Assembly (NCBI GenBank): GCA_964398365.1
Contig: CAYNMC010000037.1
Location: 1-64,000 of the forward strand
Direction of reading: 5' to 3'
Origin: CAYNMC01 sp964398365
Lineage (GTDB): Bacteria; Patescibacteriota; Microgenomatia; UBA1400; CAYNMC01
Length of the DNA: 64,000 nucleotides
Shown here: positions 6,721 through 13,062 of the stretch, in pieces
How the letters are laid out: every line of letters starts with the position of its first letter
Numbering within the stretch: the first letter of the stretch is position 1
Notes under the pieces: generated by a model
Database searches by the model: none
What the model was told of the DNA's origin: nothing
The model's input: the letters and a program-made list of their open reading frames with translations, nothing else
Program-made: the position numbers and the translations under genes

Positions 6721-7696
6721 TATATTTTTTATTTACCCAACCTTCTTGGTATTTATTTCCTTCTTTTTCAAGATCGATTTTTATTGCTATCCACTCATCT
6801 TCTTCGGAAATTTTCACTACTTCTTGAGTTGACCAAAAACTGCCAATTATCTCGGAGGCTAATGATGGTTCCTTTCTGATATTTACCCCCTCATTTTCAG
6901 GTACTAAAACTTTAACTTTTGAAATTTTAGTATTCGTCCCCAAAATTTGTTTTTCATCAGTTATCTGAATTTCTTCTTTTTCACTTGCCTCTTTTTCAGG
7001 TGGTGCCGTTGGCGCAGGAGTTGGAGTTTTTGTTGATTCCCCTTTAGGCTCATTTAATGCCGCTGGTAAATTATTTTGAGGTATTTTAGTGGTTAAAAAA
7101 TTGATCATAAAAAGGGTGAAACCCGTGGTTAGGAAAGCAACAATTATAATCTTTAGTAATTTTTTATTTATCAGCGGTCTTACAGGTGCCCAAAAGTCAA
7201 TTACGGTTGTGCCTTTGCCTGCCTGATCATCTTTAAGAGAGTGATATTGCTGGAGACTTAACATCCGGAAATAAAGAGCTAGGAAAACAAAGCCGGCAAT
7301 TAAGAAAATTATTAGTCCCCAAACACCAAGTGTTTGTACTCCGCCAATAAAACCAAACATGGTACCCATCGAGCCGGCCGAAACCACGAGAGCTTTCATT
7401 GTATCTATTTTTCCGGCTACCAGTTGCATTTCTGTTTTTGCCTCACGATAGGCCCTGATTCTTCCCTGGGGTGTATTTGCTTCTTTTTGAAGGCGCAAGA
7501 TTTTATCTAGGGAAACATCAATATCCGACTTAACCAGCGTCCCTTGGGCGAAATATGAGGTGCCTCTAAGTGGTTTTAATAATTCTTCCACCTGTTTGTG
7601 CAAAGAATTGACTTCTTCTTCTGATATTTTCCAAATATCCTTAACCTCAACGGTGAAAATTTTTTGTTTCTTTTGGTTCCAGTTCAAATTCACCAC
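6707..7696 (-). CDS. Membrane-anchored protein with C-terminal bacterial SH3 domain
   Basis: 329 aa, GTG start. The N-terminal about 100 residues are charged and helical. Two hydrophobic stretches (about 125-145 and 180-205) are followed by a Pro/Thr/Glu-rich linker. A C-terminal SH3b-like domain (about 258-329) has the typical VNIRKEPS...IIGSF...WIAIK...GWVNKKYI pattern. SH3b domains usually bind cell-wall peptides, so the tail is probably outside. It overlaps the preceding gene by 50 nt, unusually long, so one of the two ends may be a decayed frame. Confidence 0.65.
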   Translation of the reverse strand: MVNLNWNQKKQKIFTVEVKDIWKISEEEVNSLHKQVEELLKPLRGTSYFAQGTLVKSDIDVSLDKILRLQKEANTPQGRIRAYREAKTEMQLVAGKIDTMKALVVSAGSMGTMFGFIGGVQTLGVWGLIIFLIAGFVFLALYFRMLSLQQYHSLKDDQAGKGTTVIDFWAPVRPLINKKLLKIIIVAFLTTGFTLFMINFLTTKIPQNNLPAALNEPKGESTKTPTPAPTAPPEKEASEKEEIQITDEKQILGTNTKISKVKVLVPENEGVNIRKEPSLASEIIGSFWSTQEVVKISEEDEWIAIKIDLEKEGNKYQEGWVNKKYIEEP

Positions 7697-8204
7697 TGAC
7701 GAAGCGGTTGCTTTGATTGCTTGAAGGCACTTGGTACCAAGTGTTAGCGTCAGTCAAAGTTACCGACCCTGTCGTTTGGGAACCGCCTAAAGGTTCGATA
7801 CCAATCGGATCGGGGACGCCGGTACCGCCAAATTGGATCGCTTCGGCTTTACGGGTAAAAAGAAAATAAACCAGACCGCCCAAACCTAAAGACCCTAAAG
7901 TTTTTAAAAACAATCTTCTATCTTTGTCAACTTTTTCCGGAAGATTTGCCGGAAAAGTCAATACTTTCTTTCTTAGTTTTTGTTTATCAGATACTAAGAT
8001 ATAGCAGAAAAATCCTCCGATAAGCAAAAATGGGAAGAAAAGGAGAAAAGCATGAAGTAGATCAAAAATAGAAATTGAGAGGATTAGGCCACTGCTAAAA
8101 AAGGCTAAAAGGAAAGCAAAGAAGAAGAGGGTCAAAAAGAAGACGAGACGGGAGGCTTTATTTTGATTCTTGAAATTTGAATTCCCTGCTGTATGCCTGA
8201 ACAT
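7647..8204 (-). CDS. Membrane protein with internal Tat-like RRxFLK segment
   Basis: 185 aa. Two hydrophobic helices near residues 20-45 and 48-72 precede a basic region and the motif DRRLFLKTLG, followed by a glycine-rich hydrophobic stretch ending in AEA. This is the shape of a twin-arginine signal or anchor placed in mid-protein. The remainder is short, polar and possibly truncated, since its 3' end overlaps the next gene by 50 nt in another frame. The family is unrecognised. An AAGGAG ribosome-binding site lies about 10 nt before the ATG, and the 74-bp repeat copy is about 35 nt upstream. Confidence 0.55.
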   Translation of the reverse strand: MFRHTAGNSNFKNQNKASRLVFFLTLFFFAFLLAFFSSGLILSISIFDLLHAFLLFFPFLLIGGFFCYILVSDKQKLRKKVLTFPANLPEKVDKDRRLFLKTLGSLGLGGLVYFLFTRKAEAIQFGGTGVPDPIGIEPLGGSQTTGSVTLTDANTWYQVPSSNQSNRFVSGEFELEPKETKNFHR

Positions 8205-8237
8205 AATTTTATTTAATCTCCTTAAGACTTTGGATTC

Positions 8238-8311
8238 CAGATTTTTGACATTTTCAAGATGATATTTTTGATTTTCGAGGTTATTGACATCATGATTTTT
8301 ATTTAGTATAG
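8238..8311. repeat. 74-bp direct repeat, copy 1
   Basis: By eye this stretch is identical over 74 bp to 8990-9063. The two copies bracket the NYN-domain gene and its hairpin leader. Each copy carries, on the plus strand, TTGACA, a 17-bp spacer and the start of a TATAG -10 element. Perfect identity argues for a recent duplication or conversion. Confidence 0.9.
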
Positions 8312-8312
8312 T
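8284..8312 (+). promoter_or_regulatory. Consensus sigma-70 promoter (TTGACA-17-TATAGT) inside repeat copy 1
   Basis: TTGACA at 8284-8289, a 17-bp spacer, TATAGT at 8307-8312. Expected start near 8319. No plus-strand gene follows; a strong terminator hairpin begins 12 nt after the expected start, so the only apparent product is a very short RNA. Confidence 0.6.
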
Positions 8313-8318
8313 ATAAAG

Positions 8319-8361
8319 TGTTTTACAGTACCGTCCCGATTTAATCGGGGCGGGTTTTTTT
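8319..8361 (+). ncRNA. Possible very short RNA (about 43 nt) between promoter and terminator
   Basis: Inferred from the consensus promoter ending at 8312 and the intrinsic terminator at 8331-8361. There is no coding potential. It is antisense to the last bases of the NYN gene and could limit read-through between convergent transcripts. It may have no function beyond being a terminated start. Confidence 0.3.
8331..8361 (+). terminator. Rho-independent terminator, plus strand
   Basis: Stem CCGTCCCGA (8331-8339) / TCGGGGCGG (8345-8353), a 9-bp stem with one G.T pair and a TTTAA loop, followed by G and seven T (8355-8361). The T run is on the plus strand only, so it terminates rightward transcription, although the neighbouring genes run leftward. 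Confidence 0.8.
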
Positions 8362-8881
8362 ATCTCTGGATTTTAGACTCCACATCTTCCAAAAAGAAAT
8401 ATTTGTTAGCTGTTAACTTTAATTCCCAAGCAATTGTTTTCCTAGATGAGTAAACAATTACCTTTTTCTGAAACTGCTTTTGTAAAACTCTAATTAAGTG
8501 AACAAAATCAGAATCACCGGAGAATAAGATTAAAACATCAAAATTATTTACTTCAAGAAGAATATCGATTGCCATCTCCACATCACAATTTGATTTATAG
8601 ATAACTTTTTCTTGCTTATCTTTGATTATTTTAAGGGGTTTTGTTACCGTTTTCATCCCCATTTCGCGCAAGCGAAGAAGGAACTTTTTAATTTTTTGGT
8701 CACTATCTTTGATGCCGGTATAGTAACGGGTTTCAATTACATCAAAGTTTGCCGAGATTAGCCGAAGTGTCTTTTTCCAACTGATATTCCACCCTAATTG
8801 CTTTTGAGTATAAAAAATGTTAGCACCATCAATAAAAACTATTGCCTTTGGTTTTTGGTTTTTAGCTTTCGATTTTTCCAT
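8360..8881 (-). CDS. NYN domain protein (PIN-like/LabA family ribonuclease)
   Basis: 173 aa. Conserved acidic positions of the NYN fold are visible: FIDGANIFY (residues about 16-24), then CDVEMAIDIL (about 98-107) and LFSGDSDFVHLI (about 117-128). These Asp residues form a metal site for RNA cleavage in characterised NYN proteins. The RNA target is unknown. The gene sits alone between two identical 74-bp repeats and behind a structured leader (8916-8958), which suggests it entered or was duplicated as a unit. It may be transcribed from its own weak promoter upstream of 8881. Confidence 0.85.
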   Translation of the reverse strand: MEKSKAKNQKPKAIVFIDGANIFYTQKQLGWNISWKKTLRLISANFDVIETRYYTGIKDSDQKIKKFLLRLREMGMKTVTKPLKIIKDKQEKVIYKSNCDVEMAIDILLEVNNFDVLILFSGDSDFVHLIRVLQKQFQKKVIVYSSRKTIAWELKLTANKYFFLEDVESKIQR

Positions 8882-8915
8882 GCTCTCTATTTTTTACCAC
8901 ACTTCAACTATTTTT

Positions 8916-8958
8916 GTTTCCGACAGAACTATTCTAGAGACATAGTGGAGCCGGAAAC
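8916..8958. other. Long imperfect hairpin upstream of the NYN gene
   Basis: Outer arms GTTTCCG/CGGAAAC (7 bp), a symmetric 5+5 internal loop, inner arms ACTAT/ATAGT (5 bp) and a 9-nt terminal loop. The symmetry of the internal loops makes chance less likely. It lies 35-77 nt upstream of the NYN start codon, so it would be within its 5' leader if transcription starts upstream. A second weak hairpin (CTCG..CGAG) adjoins it. Confidence 0.4.
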
Positions 8959-8989
8959 TCGTTGTCTGTAGAGGCGAGAATTTGAATTA

Positions 8990-9063
8990 CAGATTTTTGA
9001 CATTTTCAAGATGATATTTTTGATTTTCGAGGTTATTGACATCATGATTTTTATTTAGTATAG
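8990..9063. repeat. 74-bp direct repeat, copy 2
   Basis: This copy is identical by eye to 8238-8311; sequence similarity stops at once on both sides. The remaining gap 8959-9261 before tRNA-Gly holds this repeat and otherwise no gene that can be supported. Confidence 0.9.
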
Positions 9064-9064
9064 A
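9036..9064 (+). promoter_or_regulatory. Sigma-70-like promoter (TTGACA-17-TATAGA) in repeat copy 2
   Basis: TTGACA 9036-9041, a 17-bp spacer, TATAGA 9059-9064. It points right, antisense to the following tRNA genes. A weak hairpin (GTGTTG..CAAGCAC) and a short T run near 9102 could stop it. No gene product is evident. Confidence 0.4.
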
Positions 9065-9261
9065 GTTAAAGCGTGTTGCACAGTAGTACCAAGCACTCGG
9101 CTTTTTCTGCTTTTAAACGTTCTTCTCTAAGTCTTTGATAGCTTACGAAATTAGCCGTTATTAAATTTGTAGCAAAATCGCAGACTAAAAGCAATATAAA
9201 AAGCGATGAAAATAAAAACAAAGGAGGTACTTTTTAATCAAAGTGCGGGATTTCCTGGCGG

Positions 9262-9332
9262 AGCGGGATACCGGAGTCGAACCGGCATCTCCACCTTGGA
9301 AGGGTGGCATACTGCCATTGTACGAATCCCGC
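9262..9332 (-). tRNA. tRNA-Gly (TCC)
   Basis: Acceptor GCGGGAT/ATCCCGC, anticodon stem CCACC/GGTGG with loop CTTCCAA (anticodon TCC), a GGTTCGACTCC T-arm and discriminator T. CCA is not encoded directly after it. It is the last of four minus-strand tRNA genes. Confidence 0.92.
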
Positions 9333-9333
9333 G

Positions 9334-9405
9334 TCGGGGAGACAGGAGTCGCACCTGCCGCCTCTCGGTCCCAAACCGAGCGTTCTACTGATGAACTACT
9401 CCCCG
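9334..9405 (-). tRNA. tRNA-Pro (TGG)
   Basis: Acceptor CGGGGAG/CTCCCCG, anticodon stem CTCGG/CCGAG with loop TTTGGGA (anticodon TGG), discriminator A. It is separated from tRNA-Gly by a single base, so both must be cut from one precursor. Confidence 0.92.
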
Positions 9406-9417
9406 TCTTTCTTGAAG

Positions 9418-9503
9418 TGGGCAAGGAGGGAGTTGAACCCTCACTGGGTGTTACCCCAACGGGATTTTAAGTCCCGCGCGTCTGCCAATTCCGCCACTTG
9501 CCC
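9418..9503 (-). tRNA. tRNA-Leu (TAA)
   Basis: Class II tRNA: acceptor GGGCAAG/CTTGCCC, anticodon stem CGGGA/TCCCG with loop CTTAAAA (anticodon TAA), a long variable arm and discriminator A. It is a member of the four-tRNA minus-strand cluster. Confidence 0.93.
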
Positions 9504-9530
9504 GTCTTTTAAAATTTTAGCAGATTTTTG

Positions 9531-9612
9531 TGCCCTGGGAGAGATTTGAACTCTCACGTCTTGCGACACACGCTCCTGAAGCGTGCCTGTCTGCCAGTTC
9601 CAGCACCAGGGC
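9531..9612 (-). tRNA. tRNA-Leu (CAG)
   Basis: Class II tRNA: acceptor GCCCTGG/CCAGGGC, anticodon stem CACGC/GCGTG with loop TTCAGGA (anticodon CAG), a long variable arm and discriminator A. It is first in the minus-strand tRNA cluster, 30 nt downstream of the ATP-grasp gene, so it may be transcribed with it. Confidence 0.93.
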
Positions 9613-9642
9613 TTTTCTCTTATTTTACTATAAATTAAACGT

Positions 9643-11001
9643 TTAATGGTAGTTTTGAAGTTTTTGGGGAATGATCGTTCGCAGTTTATTTAGACTGCCA
9701 AGGTTAGGAGCAAAATAAAAAAGTGACAGGATTTTGACTTCAAGCATATCTGGATTGGCAAAAATCACCCCGCTTTTGGTTTTTGGCGAATAAAGGTAAT
9801 CTTTTAAACCTGATTTGAGATTCGGATAAGTAAACTTTTTGTTTTTGGGCAAGTTTATATCCTCGCTTAAAACAAAAAAGGAACGCAGATAATTTTTACC
9901 CAGAAGATTTTGAGCAGTTTCATGAACGTGAGTGCCGCCGGTACGGCGCAGATTTGTTTCCACCGCATAAACTTGACCGTTTTTAGCGATCACCAAATCC
10001 ATATCAAAAAACCCACGATAGCCTAAATTTGCCAATGCCTCACCGTAAAAAATACCGGCTTTTAAGGCGATTTTAATCAGGGGATGTTGGTTTAATTGGG
10101 GGTAAATAAAACACCCCTTAAAAGTTTTGCGGTCTTTTTCCAAAAGTTGTTCACAGGCATAAGTTGGCTGCACAGTTTTTTCTTGGCTAATAAAAAACTC
10201 CACGCTCGGCGAGCCGCCCAAAATTTTTTCATTTTGCTCAATAAATTCCTCAACCACCAGCGGCGTTGTTTGCCAAAATTTATCTGTCAGTTGAGTTTTT
10301 AAATAATTGAAAAAAGCTGTTTTATTTTTCGGAACTTGACTGAGAAAAATCATCTTTACGCCCGTACCCTGAGTTCCCCAATTGTGTTTAATCACAAATG
10401 ATTTGCCATGTTGCCTAAACCACCAACCGGCGGCCAAAGCCTCTTTTTGATCGCCAACAATAAAACCTTCGGGAATTTTAATTTTTAGCTGATGACCGGC
10501 CAGTGCCTGCGGCCATAAATGCCTGAAACCTCTTTTTGAGTTGTAATAGAGGTTGAGAAAAGTTTCTTGTGGTGCCACCGTTTCCGGCGTGGTAAAAGTT
10601 AACCCCTTTTTTCTTAGACTTTTTACCAACTGATAGAATTCTTCGGTGCTCCGATAAGGAATCAGAGCAATTTTGGGGTTATCTTTAAGGAGTTTAAGAA
10701 ATTGCTGGTTTTTAGCCAGGTCGCGACAAAGAGACCAGGACGGCGATTGAGGAAAAAGGTTAAAAACGTTTCGCCATTTCATCAATTGGCAAATTTCCTT
10801 TTGATGTGTCTCTAAAATTGGCCATGAGGTGGCCACCACTTTATCATCAGCGTCATAAAACAAGGTCCGATTAGCCTCAAGCCAGTCGTGCTTAAGCCAA
10901 TAATCTTTCTGTCTTTGAGGCATTTTTTCATAAACCTGATAATAAGTTTCCAAAATATTACCGATGAAGACTGCTTTAATTTTCCCCATTTTCATGACCA
11001 T
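9643..11001 (-). CDS. ATP-grasp ligase with N-terminal extension
   Basis: About 452 aa from the ATG at 11001; an upstream ATG at 11034 would overlap the preceding gene by 59 nt, so a later start (11001, 10995 or 10989) is likelier. The C-terminal two thirds is an ATP-grasp fold: SFVIKHNWGTQGTGVKM (nucleotide-binding lysine and glycine loop), VVEEFIEQN, GFFDMDLVI and VETNLRRTGGTH (metal and nucleotide ligands). The last motif recalls peptide ligases of the PGM1 type more than D-Ala-D-Ala ligase. The substrate is unknown. It overlaps a second ATP-grasp gene, so the pair probably works in sequence on one peptide or amino acid. Confidence 0.65.
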   Translation of the reverse strand: MVMKMGKIKAVFIGNILETYYQVYEKMPQRQKDYWLKHDWLEANRTLFYDADDKVVATSWPILETHQKEICQLMKWRNVFNLFPQSPSWSLCRDLAKNQQFLKLLKDNPKIALIPYRSTEEFYQLVKSLRKKGLTFTTPETVAPQETFLNLYYNSKRGFRHLWPQALAGHQLKIKIPEGFIVGDQKEALAAGWWFRQHGKSFVIKHNWGTQGTGVKMIFLSQVPKNKTAFFNYLKTQLTDKFWQTTPLVVEEFIEQNEKILGGSPSVEFFISQEKTVQPTYACEQLLEKDRKTFKGCFIYPQLNQHPLIKIALKAGIFYGEALANLGYRGFFDMDLVIAKNGQVYAVETNLRRTGGTHVHETAQNLLGKNYLRSFFVLSEDINLPKNKKFTYPNLKSGLKDYLYSPKTKSGVIFANPDMLEVKILSLFYFAPNLGSLNKLRTIIPQKLQNYH

Positions 11002-12052
11002 TGGTAACTGGAAGGAGTTTTTTGCCGGCGGCATCCCTCACGGTGTTTAAAAGTAGGCGTTTAAGAATATCAAGAAAAGAAAGACCATAAAGATCTAAAA
11101 TGTAAGCCAAAGCGCAATCAGTTTCTTTGGGTCCAAAAGCAGGATTCATATTGCAATCCAAAAAAAAGTAACGCCCTGAAGAATCCAAGCGGACGTCAAA
11201 CTTTGCGTAGTCAGCCATTTTGGTAATTTCAAATGCCCGCTTAACGTATTCATTCAAAAGCGGATCGCGATATTTTTGGTAGTGAAAAACTTCGTTTGCC
11301 CTTTTTAACCACTGATCTTCAAAAGTTGAAAAAATATACTTCTCGCCGCTTTTATGAAAAACTTTTTCAGCCAAATAAACCTTTTTATTCAAGCCCTCCA
11401 AAAGAATCGCCGTAATTTCCCGTCCAACAATAAATTCTTCCACAATAACCGGTTGTTCATAAGTTTTAATCAAAAAATTTAAGCGTTGCCGCAGATGTTT
11501 TTCACTTTCCGAAACCGCATTTTGGGTAATCTCCACCGCGCCATGGATTTCATTAAGTTTGGAAATTAAGGGAAATCTTAAGGTAGGATCCAAGGGATCG
11601 TTTGGATTATTGAACATTTGATAATTGGGAACAGGCACGCCATTTTGTTGCAAGAGTTTTTTGATGAGAAATTTATTGGTGTCCAAAGCTTTGCCCAAAA
11701 TACCCGCACCGGTATAAGGAATTTCCAAAAGTTCCAAAGTGGCAGGAATGGTTGCCGAAAGATATTCATTACCTTTTACCGAGTCAACTAAATTTAAAAC
11801 CACTTCCGGACGATCTTGACGCAGTTCTTGAGTTAAGCGGGCATTACCTGGATAAAGTTTGGTTTTAACACCTAATTTTTCTAAATAGTGGCTAATGATC
11901 ATTGCGTCACGATCGGCATCTTTTTCGGTAAGATATTGGGCTTCGGTGGGAAAATATTCGCGTTTAACTTCACTGTAAATAATGCCTGCCTTTTTAGGCA
12001 AATTGAATTCATTCTTCCTTGGAGGAGGTTTTTCGTTTTTGTCTTCTTCCAT
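10976..12052 (-). CDS. D-alanine-D-alanine ligase-like ATP-grasp enzyme
   Basis: 358 aa. It has the Ddl-type layout: an N-terminal domain with EVVLNLVDSVKGNEYLSATIPATLELLEIPYTG split over residues about 82-115, then ALDTNKFLIKKLL, a central VIVEEFIVGREITAILL, and C-terminal FDVRLDSSGRYFFLDCNMNPAFG, where D, D and N correspond to Mg ligands. Ddl joins D-Ala residues for peptidoglycan. The long charged N-terminus and the paired second ligase make a different dipeptide or amino-acid substrate possible. It is divergent from the aminotransferase across 75 bp. Confidence 0.75.
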   Translation of the reverse strand: MEEDKNEKPPPRKNEFNLPKKAGIIYSEVKREYFPTEAQYLTEKDADRDAMIISHYLEKLGVKTKLYPGNARLTQELRQDRPEVVLNLVDSVKGNEYLSATIPATLELLEIPYTGAGILGKALDTNKFLIKKLLQQNGVPVPNYQMFNNPNDPLDPTLRFPLISKLNEIHGAVEITQNAVSESEKHLRQRLNFLIKTYEQPVIVEEFIVGREITAILLEGLNKKVYLAEKVFHKSGEKYIFSTFEDQWLKRANEVFHYQKYRDPLLNEYVKRAFEITKMADYAKFDVRLDSSGRYFFLDCNMNPAFGPKETDCALAYILDLYGLSFLDILKRLLLNTVRDAAGKKLLPVTNGHENGEN

Positions 12053-12063
12053 TTTTATTTTAC

Positions 12064-12091
12064 ATTATTAATAATTTTTGTTAATTGTCAA
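12064..12091 (-). promoter_or_regulatory. Promoter for the ATP-grasp pair
   Basis: On the minus strand TTGACA (12091-12086), a 16-bp spacer, AATAAT (12069-12064), 11 nt before the ATG at 12052. A second -10-like TAAAAT lies 4 nt before the ATG. Either way the leader is only a few nucleotides long. Confidence 0.5.
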
Positions 12092-12115
12092 CTACAAAAA
12101 CCAAGCATTTAGGTT

Positions 12116-12121
12116 TATAAT
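12116..12121 (+). promoter_or_regulatory. -10 element TATAAT, leaderless start of the aminotransferase
   Basis: TATAAT is followed by AAACTG and the ATG at 12128, so transcription should start at the start codon. The -35 is poor (TACAAA). It is divergent from the ATP-grasp promoter. Confidence 0.45.
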
Positions 12122-12127
12122 AAACTG

Positions 12128-12970
12128 ATGATTTGGTTTTTAAACGGCCGTTATCTTCCCGCCCAAAAAGCGAAAATTCCCATAAACGATCTTGCCGTTT
12201 TACGGGGTTTTGGAGTTTTTGATTTTTTGGTAACCTATAATTACCAACCCTTTTTGCTAACTGAGCATTTAAGGCGTTTATATCGTTCTGCTCGTTTGCT
12301 TCAACTAAAAATTCCCTACTCGCAAAACCAGCTGAAGAATTTTATTGCCCAAGCTATCAAAAAAAATCATTGGCCAAGCTTGACTTTGCGGATTGTGGTT
12401 ACCGGTGGTATTTCCCAAAGCAACATCTTTCCTGAAGGCAAAACGAGTGTGGCGGTGCTGGCAGAAAAGCGGATTCCCTACCCCAAAACATGTTATAAAA
12501 AGGGGGTTAAGATCAAAACTTATGAATATCAGCGTTTTTTGCCCGAAGCCAAACACCTTGATTATCTTGCGGCGGTGGTGACCAAAAGCAAGGCTGTCAA
12601 AAAAGGATTTTTAGAAGTTCTCTATACTTGGCAGGGGAAAATTTTAGAGTGTACCACTTCAAATTTCTATCTGGTTAAAAATAAGGTTCTCGTAACTCCT
12701 CAGACTGATATTCTTCAGGGGATTACCAAAAAAGTGATTTTGAGTTTGGCAAAAAAGATGATGAAAGTTGAGGAACGACCGGTTTTGGTGAACGAATTAA
12801 AAACGGCAGACGAGGCATTAATCTCCGCTTCAGATAAAGAAATTATGCCCGTGGTTCAGATTAATAATTTAAAAGTAAATGGGGGGAAACCGGGGCCTTA
12901 TACGCGAAAGCTGATGGCAGCCTTTCATGTTTATACTCAAAACTTTAGTCAAAGAGTGTCCCCGGAGTGA
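12128..12970 (+). CDS. Class IV PLP aminotransferase (branched-chain or D-amino-acid type)
   Basis: 280 aa, fold-type IV aminotransferase length. NDLAVLRGFGVFDFLVTYN and LTEHLRRLYRSARLL match the N-terminal domain; the PLP lysine is expected in PEAKHLDYLAAV (about residue 145), and the phosphate-binding ECTTSNFYLVKN and ILQGITKKVIL are present. IlvE, Dat (D-Ala aminotransferase) and aminodeoxychorismate lyase share this fold. Context beside two ATP-grasp ligases and a MurL-like gene favours a D-amino acid or cell-wall role, but this is inference. Its last 14 nt overlap the 3' end of tRNA-Arg on the other strand. Confidence 0.8.
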   Translation: MIWFLNGRYLPAQKAKIPINDLAVLRGFGVFDFLVTYNYQPFLLTEHLRRLYRSARLLQLKIPYSQNQLKNFIAQAIKKNHWPSLTLRIVVTGGISQSNIFPEGKTSVAVLAEKRIPYPKTCYKKGVKIKTYEYQRFLPEAKHLDYLAAVVTKSKAVKKGFLEVLYTWQGKILECTTSNFYLVKNKVLVTPQTDILQGITKKVILSLAKKMMKVEERPVLVNELKTADEALISASDKEIMPVVQINNLKVNGGKPGPYTRKLMAAFHVYTQNFSQRVSPE

Positions 12971-13030
12971 TTTGAACACTCGACCTACTGCTTAGAAGGC
13001 AGTCGCTCTATCCAACTGAGCTACGGGGAC
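12957..13030 (-). tRNA. tRNA-Arg (TCT)
   Basis: Acceptor GTCCCCG/CGGGGAC, anticodon stem ACTGC/GCAGT with loop CTTCTAA (anticodon TCT), discriminator A, CCA not encoded. The 3' acceptor strand is antisense to the final codons of the aminotransferase gene. Confidence 0.93.
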
Positions 13031-13062
13031 AAAATTGGCTTCAAAATTATTATACCACTTCC

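Noticed and set aside
8331..8361. Terminator of the NYN gene
   Set aside because: The T run is on the plus strand while the gene is on the minus strand; on the minus strand no T run follows the stem.
9185..9549. Four short open frames over the tRNA-Gly/Pro/Leu/Leu cluster
   Set aside because: Antisense or sense readings of four well-formed tRNAs; typical spurious products.
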